This document shows, piece after piece, positions 23,289 to 30,790 of a stretch of DNA of 37,937 bases. The notes under the pieces were generated by a model. That model ran no database searches. It was not told the DNA's origin and saw only the letters and a list, made by a program, of their open reading frames with translations. Both the position numbers and the translations under genes were made by a program. Each line of letters begins with the position of its first letter. Within the stretch, counting starts at the first letter, position 1. The DNA comes from Actinomycetes bacterium (lineage in GTDB: Bacteria > Actinomycetota > Actinomycetes > Actinomycetales > Microbacteriaceae): contig JAEYAG010000250.1 of assembly GCA_023451265.1 (NCBI GenBank), positions 1-37,937 on the forward strand. The letters run 5' to 3'.

Positions 23289-24488
23289 TCAGTCCAGGCT
23301 CAGCGCGGGCAGCTCGATCTTGCGGCCCTCGGTCGAGGACTGCAGGCCCGCCTCGGCCAGCAGCACGCCGCGGGCACCGGCGAGCAGGTCGAAGGGGTAG
23401 TCGGTGCCCAGCACGTACGACGCGAGGAACTCCTCCCACTGCTGGCGGAAGCCGTTGAGGAAGATCTCGTTCGTGGGGACCTGCGCCCAGTCGGCGTCGT
23501 AGTCGTGCTCGTCGGCGAGATCGGGGTTCCACACCGGCTTCGGTGTGGCGTTGCGGTGCTGGATCTTCGCGCCGAACAGGCCCACGACGGCGGAGCCGTG
23601 CGTGCCGTCGACCTGGAACTGCACGAGCTCGTCGCGGTCGACGCGCACCGTCCACGAGGAGTTGATCTGCGCGATGACGTCGTTCTCGAGCTCGAAGACG
23701 CCGTAGGCGGCATCTTCCGCGGTCGCCGTGTAGTGCTCGCCCCGCTCGTCCCAGCGATCGGCGATGTGGATCGCCGCCTGCGCGTACACGCTCTTCACGC
23801 CGCCGAAGAGGTTCTCGAGGATGTAGTTCCAGTGCGGGAACATGTCGACGATGATCCCGCCGCCGTCTTCGGCGCGGTAGTTCCAGCTGGGCCGCTGCGC
23901 GGGCTGCCAGTCGCCCTCGAACACCCAGTAGCCGAACTCGCCGCGCACCGACAGGATGCGGCCGAAGAACCCGGAGTCGATGAGGCGGCGGAGCTTCTGC
24001 AGGCCCGGCAAGTAGAGCTTGTCGTGCACGACGCCGGTCTTGACGCCCGCGGCGGCGGCGAGCTTCGCGAGCTCGAGCGCTTCCTCGACCGTCTCGGCGG
24101 TGGGCTTCTCGGTGTAGATGGTCTTGCCGGCGGCGATCGCCTTCCGCAGCGCCGTGGCGCGGGCCTTCGTCACGAGGAAGTCGGCGTAGATCTCCCACTG
24201 CGGGTCGGCGAGGGCTGCGTCGAGGTCGGTGGTGTAGTCGGCGATGCCGTGCTGCGCGGCGATCTCGGCGAGCTTGCCCTCGCTGCGGCCGACGAGCAGC
24301 GGACGGACGGTGATCTTCGACCCGTCGGGCAGCTCGATGCCGCCCTGATCGCGGATCGCGAGGATCGAGCGGACGAGGTGCTGGCGGTACCCCATGCGGC
24401 CGGACACGCCGTTCATGATGATGCCGATCTCGCGCACCGGCGCCGCCGAGGTGGCCGCGGGGGTGGGGAGGGTTGTCGTCTCTGACAC
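23289..24488 (-). CDS. Gfo/Idh/MocA-family NAD(P)-dependent dehydrogenase (operon 1)
   Basis: 399 residues. Rossmann start VREIGIIMNGVSGRMGYRQH, then YTEKPTAETVEEAL with the EKP motif (catalytic Lys), then a C-terminal alpha/beta domain (FGYWVFEGDWQPAQRPSW, GGGIIVDMFPHW). Oxidises a sugar or cyclitol hydroxyl to a ketone. The GTG start at 24488 is preferred over an upstream ATG at 24518 because GAAGGA lies 7 nt before it. First gene of the catabolic operon; two LacI-type palindromes lie directly upstream (24522-24569), so it should be induced by the transported sugar. Confidence 0.9.
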   Translation of the reverse strand: MSETTTLPTPAATSAAPVREIGIIMNGVSGRMGYRQHLVRSILAIRDQGGIELPDGSKITVRPLLVGRSEGKLAEIAAQHGIADYTTDLDAALADPQWEIYADFLVTKARATALRKAIAAGKTIYTEKPTAETVEEALELAKLAAAAGVKTGVVHDKLYLPGLQKLRRLIDSGFFGRILSVRGEFGYWVFEGDWQPAQRPSWNYRAEDGGGIIVDMFPHWNYILENLFGGVKSVYAQAAIHIADRWDERGEHYTATAEDAAYGVFELENDVIAQINSSWTVRVDRDELVQFQVDGTHGSAVVGLFGAKIQHRNATPKPVWNPDLADEHDYDADWAQVPTNEIFLNGFRQQWEEFLASYVLGTDYPFDLLAGARGVLLAEAGLQSSTEGRKIELPALSLD

Positions 24489-24521
24489 TGTGGTTCCTTC
24501 GTTGATCCCGGAATTCAAGGC

Positions 24522-24535
24522 GGTAAACGCTTTCC
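24522..24535. promoter_or_regulatory. LacI-type operator O1
   Basis: GGTAAACGCTTTCC (minus strand GGAAAGCGTTTACC): a 14-bp imperfect palindrome with central CG, 34 bp upstream of the operon 1 start codon. One of five sites sharing GGAAARCG. Confidence 0.7.
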
Positions 24536-24555
24536 AATGCTGTCACTGTGCCACG

Positions 24556-24569
24556 GGAATGCGCTTTCC
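24556..24569. promoter_or_regulatory. LacI-type operator O2
   Basis: GGAATGCGCTTTCC (minus strand GGAAAGCGCATTCC), same class as O1 and 34 bp from it, roughly three helical turns, allowing co-operative binding on one DNA face. Confidence 0.65.
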
Positions 24570-24590
24570 GCAAGTAAGTGGTGCGCGGGA

Positions 24591-25244
24591 CTACCCCGCG
24601 GCGGCGTTCGTCAGGCGGACGAGCCGCCGCTCCCCGATCGCGACGAGCGCGAACGCGACGAGCCCGGCGGCGGGGATCGCCAACGGCAGGAACTGCCAGG
24701 TCACGACGGCCGCAAGGGTCACCGCGACGAGCGTGTACGCCGCACCCGACACGTCGGCGCGCACGACGCGCGGGGCGACCCGCATCAGTTCGCGCCATCG
24801 CGCACCCGGCGACCAGAGGCTCGCGGCGGTGAGCATGAGCGTGAGCGCGCCCGCGCCGACCGCAACAGCGACCACCGCGACGATCCTGGCCGCCGTCTGC
24901 GGCAGGGCGCCACCGGCGCTGAGCGCGAGGTCCATTCCGATGACTCCCGCGAGCGCCAGCGAGGCCGCGCCGACCCCGAGCGCACCGGGTAGTGCGGCGC
25001 GCGCATCGCGGAAGAACCCGGACGCGGGTGTCGCCTCCGCGTGCACGTACCGGCGCAGATGGGCGGACCCCGCCGCGACGGCGGCCGGCCAGGTCACGAG
25101 CGGCAGACTGACGATCGCCATGAGCACGCCCACCCAGAGGACCTCTCCGAAGAGCGCGAACTTCGCGACAGCCCCCGGCCACCGCAGCACGCTGCCATCG
25201 ACGTCGGGCCGGCGTCGGCGAGCACGGGGCATCCGCCGGCTCAT
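24591..25244 (-). CDS. YesL-like (DUF624) membrane protein
   Basis: 217 residues with five or six hydrophobic helices: VLWVGVLMAIVSLPLVTWPA, LGVGAASLALAGVIGM, ARIVAVVAVAVGAGALTLML, ALVAVTLAAVV-like and LAIPAAGLVAFALVA segments. DUF624/YesL proteins commonly follow ABC sugar permease genes; their role is unknown, perhaps an accessory to the transporter. The ATG at 25244 overlaps the second permease's stop (ATGA), so it is the last gene of the transport operon. 72 bp then separate it from operon 1's operators. Confidence 0.75.
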   Translation of the reverse strand: MSRRMPRARRRRPDVDGSVLRWPGAVAKFALFGEVLWVGVLMAIVSLPLVTWPAAVAAGSAHLRRYVHAEATPASGFFRDARAALPGALGVGAASLALAGVIGMDLALSAGGALPQTAARIVAVVAVAVGAGALTLMLTAASLWSPGARWRELMRVAPRVVRADVSGAAYTLVAVTLAAVVTWQFLPLAIPAAGLVAFALVAIGERRLVRLTNAAAG

Positions 25245-26152
25245 CCCTTCAGCCCCTGCGTCGACACGCCTTCGACGAGGAAGCGCTGGAAGATGATGAA
25301 GAAGATCAGGATCGGCAGCAGCGCCAGCACCGAGACCGCGACCGTGGCCCCGTAGTCCGATGTCGAGGTCTGGTCGTTGAAGACGCGGAGCGCCAGCGGA
25401 AGCGGATACAGCTCCGTCGAGTTGAGATACAGCAGCGGTCCCAGGAAGTCGTTCCAGCTCCAGATGAACGCGAAGATCGAGGCTGTCACGAGCGCTGGCT
25501 TGACCAGGGGAAGGATGATCGACCAGTAGATCCGCCAGTGCCCGCATCCGTCGATCCGGGCTGCCTCATCCATGTCGCGCGGCAGCGCGCGGATGAACTG
25601 CACGATCAGGAAGACGAAGAACGCCTCGGAGGCGAGGAACTTGCCGAGCAGCAGCGGGACGAACGTGTCGACCAGGTCGAGGCTCCGGAACAGCATGTAC
25701 TGAGGGATGATCAGCACGTGGAACGGCAGCAGCAGCGTGCCGATCATGACGGCGAACCACACGCCCGAGCCCTTGAAGCGGATCCGCGCGAACGCGTACG
25801 CCGCGAGCGAGGCGGACATCACGGTGCCGATGACCGACCCGATCGCCAGGATGAAGGAGTTCGCGAAGAACTGCCAGAGCGGTACGCCGCCGACACCCTC
25901 CATGACCTTGAAGTAGTTGTCGATGGTGGGGTTGTGCGGGAAGAATCCCTGGTTCGCGCCGAACTCCGCCGTCGGCTTGAACGAAGCCGAGATCATCCAC
26001 GCGAGCGGATACAGGATGATCGCGGTCAGCACGAGCATGACGACGATCCAGACGACCGTCTGCCACGTCGAGCGCTTGGCGAATCGTCGCCGCGGCGGGA
26101 TCGCTCCCTTCGGCAGGACGGCGGTGATGGTCTCGAGGGTGGGGGCGCTCAT
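25241..26152 (-). CDS. ABC sugar transporter permease, MalG type
   Basis: 303 residues, six membrane helices. The cytoplasmic EAA loop EAARIDGCGHWRIYWSIILP, which contacts the ATPase, lies in the expected place after helix four. The N-terminus is a charged cytosolic stretch before TVVWIVVMLVLTAIILYPLA. Imports the ligand held by the binding lipoprotein; belongs to the CUT1 (oligosaccharide) subfamily. ATG at 26152 overlaps the first permease's stop (ATGA), so the two form the heterodimeric channel in equal amounts. Confidence 0.95.
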   Translation of the reverse strand: MSAPTLETITAVLPKGAIPPRRRFAKRSTWQTVVWIVVMLVLTAIILYPLAWMISASFKPTAEFGANQGFFPHNPTIDNYFKVMEGVGGVPLWQFFANSFILAIGSVIGTVMSASLAAYAFARIRFKGSGVWFAVMIGTLLLPFHVLIIPQYMLFRSLDLVDTFVPLLLGKFLASEAFFVFLIVQFIRALPRDMDEAARIDGCGHWRIYWSIILPLVKPALVTASIFAFIWSWNDFLGPLLYLNSTELYPLPLALRVFNDQTSTSDYGATVAVSVLALLPILIFFIIFQRFLVEGVSTQGLKG

Positions 26153-27141
26153 CGGTTGTCTCCCGCGTAGTGCACCCACGAGTTCGAGGTGCGGAACATG
26201 ACGAAGGCGATCACGGCGACGACGATCAGCAGTGCCCACGCCATCGCGGACGCGTATCCCATCTGCGCGTTGGTGAACGCCCGGGTGTAGAGGTACACGG
26301 TGTAGAAGTTGGTCGCGCCGGCCGGGCCGCCGGTGCCCGAGCCGATGATGTACGCCGAGGCGAAGATCTGGAACGCGTGGATCATCTCGAGCAGCAGGTT
26401 GAAGAAGATGACCGGGGAGAGCATCGGCAGGGTCACGCTGCGGAACTTGCGGAACGGGCCCGCGCCGTCGACGGATGCCGCTTCGTAGAGCTCCTGCGGA
26501 ACCTGCTTGAGGCCGGCCAGGAAGATGACCATCGGAGCCCCGAACTGCCACACCGCGAGCAGGATCATCATGGGGAGGATGAGGGCGGGAACGCCGACCC
26601 ATCCTCCGATGTCGATGCCGATCGTGCTGAGCGCGGAATCGACGGGACCGCCGGTGGAGAACATCGCACGCCACACGATCGCGATGCTGACGCTCGCGCC
26701 GATGAGCGACGGCGCGTAGAAGGCCGATCGGAAGAAGCCCGTGCCGCGGCTGCGGAAGTTGAGGAGCATCGCGACCCCGAGCGCGGCGGCGAGCTTGATG
26801 GGCGTGCCCACGACGACGTAGATGAGCGTGATGCGCACCGAGTCCCACCACACGTCGTCCTGCAGCATGCGCTCGAAGTTGCCGAAACCGATCCACTTCG
26901 GCGGGCTGAAGATGTTGTAGTTCGTGAACGCGAGATACAGCGAGAAGAGCATCGGACCCGCGGTGAGCACGAAGAACCCGATGAGCCACGGGGAGAGGAA
27001 CAGGTAGCCGGCCGCGTTCTCGCGTCGACGCAGGCTGATCGAGCGGCGGGGGGCTCCCCCCGCCCGGCGGCGGTTCGCCGGGCGGGGGGCGGTCTCGACC
27101 GCTTCACCGAGTTCGATCACAGCGTTCGATTCCATAGCCAT
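26149..27141 (-). CDS. ABC sugar transporter permease, MalF/UgpA type
   Basis: 330 residues. First helix YLFLSPWLIGFFVLTAGPML is typical of CUT1 permeases, and the EAA loop YEAASVDGAGPFRKFRSVTL is present. AAGGAG lies 7 nt before the ATG at 27141, a clear ribosome binding site. It follows the binding-protein gene by 25 bp. No ATPase gene lies in the window; actinobacterial CUT1 systems often share one MsiK-type ATPase encoded elsewhere. Confidence 0.95.
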   Translation of the reverse strand: MAMESNAVIELGEAVETAPRPANRRRAGGAPRRSISLRRRENAAGYLFLSPWLIGFFVLTAGPMLFSLYLAFTNYNIFSPPKWIGFGNFERMLQDDVWWDSVRITLIYVVVGTPIKLAAALGVAMLLNFRSRGTGFFRSAFYAPSLIGASVSIAIVWRAMFSTGGPVDSALSTIGIDIGGWVGVPALILPMMILLAVWQFGAPMVIFLAGLKQVPQELYEAASVDGAGPFRKFRSVTLPMLSPVIFFNLLLEMIHAFQIFASAYIIGSGTGGPAGATNFYTVYLYTRAFTNAQMGYASAMAWALLIVVAVIAFVMFRTSNSWVHYAGDNR

Positions 27142-27166
27142 GGTGTGTCTCCTTGGTCGTGCAGGG

Positions 27167-28450
27167 TCAGCCCTGCAGCACGACGTCCGCTTCGTCGAAG
27201 AACTGCTTCACCGCTTCGTCGACCGTGATCGACCCGAGGCCGAGGGCCTTGCCGAGATCCCAGAACTTCTGCTCGAGCGCGCCGTAGCCGACGACGGGAA
27301 CCGGCGGAGCGTCGCCGATGCGGTCGGCGACCGACTCGAGGTAGTCGGCGACCTGCTTGTCCGCGCCCTCCAGCTGGGCGCCGGCGAGCTTCGACGAGGA
27401 TGCGGGGTAGCCGAGGGTCGTCCCGAAGATCTCGCCGGCCTCCGGGCTGTTCACGACGTAGTTCAGGAAGATGGCGGCCGCTTCGGGGTGCTCGGTGTTC
27501 GCCGAGATCGCCATCTGCAGGCCGGCCTGACGGTAGAGGTCCTTCGAGCCTTCCTTCGCGGTGGGCGGTGCGACCAGCGAGATCGACGACGCTCCGGAGT
27601 CGGCGAGGTAGCCGCCGAGGAAGTTGCTCCAGCTGGTCTCGGTGGCGGTCAGTCCCGCGCCGAAGCCCGACTTCGGACTGATCTCCTCGAGCTTGCTCTG
27701 CGGGATCGTGATGCCGTCGCGAAGCTCCTGCCCCGACTCCCAGAACTCCTTCAGCTCATCCTCCGTGAAGCCGAGCTGGCCGTCGTCCGTGTACAGGTTC
27801 TTGCCGTCTGCGCGCAGCACGAGCTCGAAGGTCTGGATGCGCTGCGTCACGTCGGTGCCGCCGTAGACGGCGCCGCCGGTCTTGTCCGTGACGCCCTTCA
27901 TCCAGTCGTAGAAGTCATCGAACGAGGTGCCTCCCTCCGGCTCCGTGAGTCCGTTCGCCGCGATGAGGTCGTCGTTGACGAAGTTGGCCCACGCACTGTA
28001 GCCGGTCGGCAGCGAGTACTGCGTGCCACCCAGCTGTCCGGTGCCCAGCAGCGAGTCGTCGAAGGTCGAGAAGTCGATGTAGTCCTTGACGGTGTCGAGG
28101 TCGAGGACGTAACCCGGCTCGCCGTACTGACGCAGGTAGCTGTCGGAGAACTGCCAGACGTCGGGAAGACCGCCGCCGGCGGCCTCGGTCTGACGCTTCT
28201 CCCAGTACGCCGCGAAGTCGGTGAACTGCCCGTTGATCGTGATGTTCGGATATTCCTCGTTGAAGGCGTCGATCAGCTTCTGGTAGCGGGCGGCGCGGTC
28301 GTCGTTGCCCCACCACGTGAAGTTGAGCGTGACCTTCTCGTCAGGGTCGTACGAGGCGGCGGGGGTCGAACTGCCGGAGCAGCCGGCGAGTGCCAGCGCG
28401 GCGCCGGTGACGAATGCGACGGCGGCCACCACCTTCTTGGTGCTGAACAT
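27167..28450 (-). CDS. ABC transporter sugar-binding lipoprotein
   Basis: 427 residues. The signal peptide MFSTKKVVAAVAFVTGAALA ends in a lipobox LAGC, giving a lipid-anchored receptor. The mature protein is an extracellular solute-binding protein family 1: VTLNFTWWGNDDRAARYQKL and AFNEEYPNITINGQF, then alternating lobes rich in Trp/Tyr (FTDFAAYWEKR, LPTGYSAWANF) that stack on sugars. ATG at 28450 has AGAGGA 5 nt upstream; the longer open frame starting at 28585 is not used because the signal peptide starts here. First gene of the transport operon. Two LacI-type palindromes lie 90-160 bp upstream. Confidence 0.95.
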   Translation of the reverse strand: MFSTKKVVAAVAFVTGAALALAGCSGSSTPAASYDPDEKVTLNFTWWGNDDRAARYQKLIDAFNEEYPNITINGQFTDFAAYWEKRQTEAAGGGLPDVWQFSDSYLRQYGEPGYVLDLDTVKDYIDFSTFDDSLLGTGQLGGTQYSLPTGYSAWANFVNDDLIAANGLTEPEGGTSFDDFYDWMKGVTDKTGGAVYGGTDVTQRIQTFELVLRADGKNLYTDDGQLGFTEDELKEFWESGQELRDGITIPQSKLEEISPKSGFGAGLTATETSWSNFLGGYLADSGASSISLVAPPTAKEGSKDLYRQAGLQMAISANTEHPEAAAIFLNYVVNSPEAGEIFGTTLGYPASSSKLAGAQLEGADKQVADYLESVADRIGDAPPVPVVGYGALEQKFWDLGKALGLGSITVDEAVKQFFDEADVVLQG

Positions 28451-28538
28451 CTTTGTCCTCTCTTGAACGTCCGCGTTCGTGAGTCGCTGCGCGAACGTTC
28501 GTTGTCCGTGTGTGCGGGATCGCGCTGCCGTCAAGCCC

Positions 28539-28552
28539 GGAAAGCGCTTGCC
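28539..28552. promoter_or_regulatory. LacI-type operator O3
   Basis: GGAAAGCGCTTGCC, 14 bp with central CG, upstream of the binding-protein gene. A TTGACG (minus strand, 28534-28529) next to it is a possible -35 element, so the site would overlap the promoter edge. Confidence 0.7.
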
Positions 28553-28593
28553 GGTAACCGTACTACGCGTTGAAACGATTCGCAAGAAGAATC

Positions 28594-28607
28594 GGCAAGC
28601 GTTTTCC
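28594..28607. promoter_or_regulatory. LacI-type operator O4
   Basis: GGCAAGCGTTTTCC (minus strand GGAAAACGCTTGCC), 55 bp from O3. A 6-bp-arm hairpin (28607-28623) overlaps its end and lies just after the second Gfo/Idh gene's stop. Confidence 0.65.
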
Positions 28608-28637
28608 GTTCGTTATTCGAACGCGGCTCCGAGACGC

Positions 28638-29738
28638 TCATCCCGGCGCCTCCGTCGCGCGCATGTCGGCGACGGGGCTCGCGAACCCGCGTCGATGCGT
28701 GGGGTGCGCGGCGAGCATCGCAGGGGTCACCACCGCGCCGTCGGCTGCCGCCGAGGCGTAGATGGCTGCCACCAGCTCGAACGACCGCGCCGGCTCGTCG
28801 GCCGTCGGCGGCAGGGGCCCGTCCCCCAGCAGGGCGTCGAACACGTCGCGCAGCAGCGGCCCGTGATCGCTGCGCTCCTCCGCGTCCGGCAGCGCCCACC
28901 TCGCGGCTTCGTCCTCGTGGCCCGGAGCCGGAGTGATGCGCCAATTCTCGTGACCGTGGCCGTACAGGTGGTCGACAGTGACGGTCGCCTTCTGCGTATC
29001 GATGCGGATCGAGCTCGTCTGCCGCGGCGACACGGCACTCGTCACGACCTGCGCCACGACGCCATTCGCGAACGTGATGGTCGCCGTCGAGGCATCCTCC
29101 GTCTGCGTCTCGCGGTCCAGGCGCCACAGGCGCCCCTGCACCGTGACCCAGTCGCCGAGGAGATGCGCGAGCAGATCGAGCTGATGGATGCCGTGGCCGA
29201 GCGTCGTCCCGCCGCCCTCGGTCTCCCACTTGCCGCGCCACGGCGCGGCGAAGTACTCCGCGTCCCGGTACCAGAGCGTCTGACAGACCGCGAGCAGAGG
29301 CCGGCCGAGCTCACCCTCGGCGAGCAGTCGCCGCACGTGCGCAGCGGCCGTGCCGGTGCGCTGCTGGAACACGACCGCGAGCTGCCTGCCCGCCGCCACG
29401 GCGGCGGCGCGCATCTCGTCCAACTCGTCGAGCGAAGGCGCGGGCGGCTTCTCGACGATGACGTGCGCGCCCGCGGCGAGGCTCGCGAGTGTCTGCTCTC
29501 GGTGCACGCCGGGCGGTGTGCAGATGAGCATGACATCGGGATTCTCGGCGGCCAGCAGGGAGTCGAGCGTGTCGTAGACGGCCGGGTGCCCCCACTGGGC
29601 GGAGAACTCCTCGGCCGTGCCGCGCGTCTGATCGGTCACCGCGACGAGCGCAGCATGCGGATGGCCTTCGATGGCGCGGGCGTGCAGGTGTGCGACAGCG
29701 CCGGTGCCGACGATCGCGCAGCGGAGGGACCGGGTCAT
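28638..29738 (-). CDS. Gfo/Idh/MocA-family dehydrogenase (operon 3)
   Basis: 366 residues. CAIVGTGAVAHLHARAI is the NAD(P)-binding start; VMLICTPPGVHREQTL and HVIVEKPPAPSLDEL (EKP motif) follow; GGTTLGHGIHQLDLLAHLLG is the C-terminal substrate region with the usual His. Oxidises or reduces a sugar-like substrate. It shares only the fold with the operon 1 dehydrogenase, so the two probably act on different positions or steps. ATG at 29738 overlaps the PmoA-like gene's stop (ATGA). Confidence 0.9.
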   Translation of the reverse strand: MTRSLRCAIVGTGAVAHLHARAIEGHPHAALVAVTDQTRGTAEEFSAQWGHPAVYDTLDSLLAAENPDVMLICTPPGVHREQTLASLAAGAHVIVEKPPAPSLDELDEMRAAAVAAGRQLAVVFQQRTGTAAAHVRRLLAEGELGRPLLAVCQTLWYRDAEYFAAPWRGKWETEGGGTTLGHGIHQLDLLAHLLGDWVTVQGRLWRLDRETQTEDASTATITFANGVVAQVVTSAVSPRQTSSIRIDTQKATVTVDHLYGHGHENWRITPAPGHEDEAARWALPDAEERSDHGPLLRDVFDALLGDGPLPPTADEPARSFELVAAIYASAAADGAVVTPAMLAAHPTHRRGFASPVADMRATEAPG

Positions 29739-30661
29739 GCGACCTCCTCGGGGGTGTGGGCGGCGACGGATGCCGGGTGGCGCAGCTCCGCGACGAGGGT
29801 GGCGCCGACCGTGTCGGCGTGACGGGCGACGTCCCGGTCGCCCACCACGACCGCCGCTGCCAGCACGAGGGTGCCGCCGGGCGGCAGCACGGTCTCGTGG
29901 AAGAAGAACGGCGCCGGGTTCAGCCCCGCGTATTCCGCGCTGCGCGCGAACCACGGGTTGCCGGCGGGCGTGACGGGATCGGCGGCGTCGAGCATCAGAA
30001 CCCCCACGTCGGCGGCCGGCGCCTGGAAGGCGAGCCAGGGACCGGGCTCGCCGCGAGCGGCGTCGCCGACGGGACCGCCCGGAGCGACGATATCGCCGCC
30101 CGTGAACAGGGAGGGTCCCCGCCAGAAGAGCCCCGCGTAACCGGCGTTGTCGCGCCCCTCGGTCGTCGGGGAGCCGAACGCCAGCGGGGCCGCGGTCCTG
30201 TTGCGCAGCGCGCTGCGCCAGGTCAGCGCCCAGGTCGCCTCGTCGACGGGCCTCGCGGTCAGCGAGCGGCGCTCGCCGAGGACCGGCTCGCCGTCCGCCG
30301 AGCTCCAGTCGAGGGTCTCCTCGATCCGCGCTGCATCGAGGGGACCGTCGGCGTGCGCGAAGGCGCGGTGCACCTGCGCACCGTTGTTCGGCAGCTGCAC
30401 GTAGCCGACGCCGCGCCGATAGCTGGGTCCGCCCCAGAAGTTGTGCTCCCCGACGACGGGGAGGGCGAGAGAGAGGCCTTTGTGCCAGACGTGGTCGTCG
30501 GGCCGGTACGCGGTCGCGTCGAGTCCGCCTCGCGTGCGCAGCAGGGCATAGGAGCGCGGCGATTCGATCCGCGGCTCGACGGGCCGGTAGACGTACTCCG
30601 CGAGGACGGCGCCGCCGTCGCGCAGGCGGACGCGGCCGGTGCCGTCGTCATCGAAATGCAT
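29735..30661 (-). CDS. DUF6807 / PmoA-like protein
   Basis: 308 residues. Beta-rich protein with DDHVWHKGLSLALPVVGEHN, the His-containing motif seen in DUF6807 (PmoA-like) proteins, and a second conserved stretch AGLFWRGPSLFTGGDI. These proteins are often linked to Gfo/Idh dehydrogenase genes in sugar clusters; the activity is unknown. No signal peptide. GGAGG lies 5 nt before the ATG. It starts operon 3, divergent from the serine hydrolase gene, with a shared LacI-type operator between them. Confidence 0.75.
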   Translation of the reverse strand: MHFDDDGTGRVRLRDGGAVLAEYVYRPVEPRIESPRSYALLRTRGGLDATAYRPDDHVWHKGLSLALPVVGEHNFWGGPSYRRGVGYVQLPNNGAQVHRAFAHADGPLDAARIEETLDWSSADGEPVLGERRSLTARPVDEATWALTWRSALRNRTAAPLAFGSPTTEGRDNAGYAGLFWRGPSLFTGGDIVAPGGPVGDAARGEPGPWLAFQAPAADVGVLMLDAADPVTPAGNPWFARSAEYAGLNPAPFFFHETVLPPGGTLVLAAAVVVGDRDVARHADTVGATLVAELRHPASVAAHTPEEVA

Positions 30662-30693
30662 GCGTCCTCCGCGTCGAGGTTGGGGTTCACGCC

Positions 30694-30750
30694 AGCCTAG
30701 GACGTGGAGAGGGAAAGCGCTATCCGGCGGGCGTCCTGTTCCCCTAGGAT
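30694..30750. promoter_or_regulatory. Divergent promoters around LacI-type operator O5
   Basis: GGAAAGCGCTATCC (30712-30725) lies between TAGGCT on the minus strand (30699-30694, toward the PmoA-like gene) and TAGGAT on the plus strand (30745-30750, toward the serine hydrolase). The palindrome therefore sits over or near the -35 region of both, so one bound repressor could silence both operons. Confidence 0.6.
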
Positions 30751-30790
30751 GCCACTCGACCCGCATCCGATCGACAGGAGGCACCCGCGC

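Noticed and set aside
21148..25182. 1344-codon minus-strand open frame
   Set aside because: Only its last part (the isomerase) is real; the rest is an out-of-frame shadow over the DUF993, Gfo/Idh and YesL genes.
28607..28623. Intrinsic terminator after the second Gfo/Idh gene
   Set aside because: The 6-bp hairpin CGTTCG/CGAACG has no following U run and overlaps operator O4; not called as a terminator.
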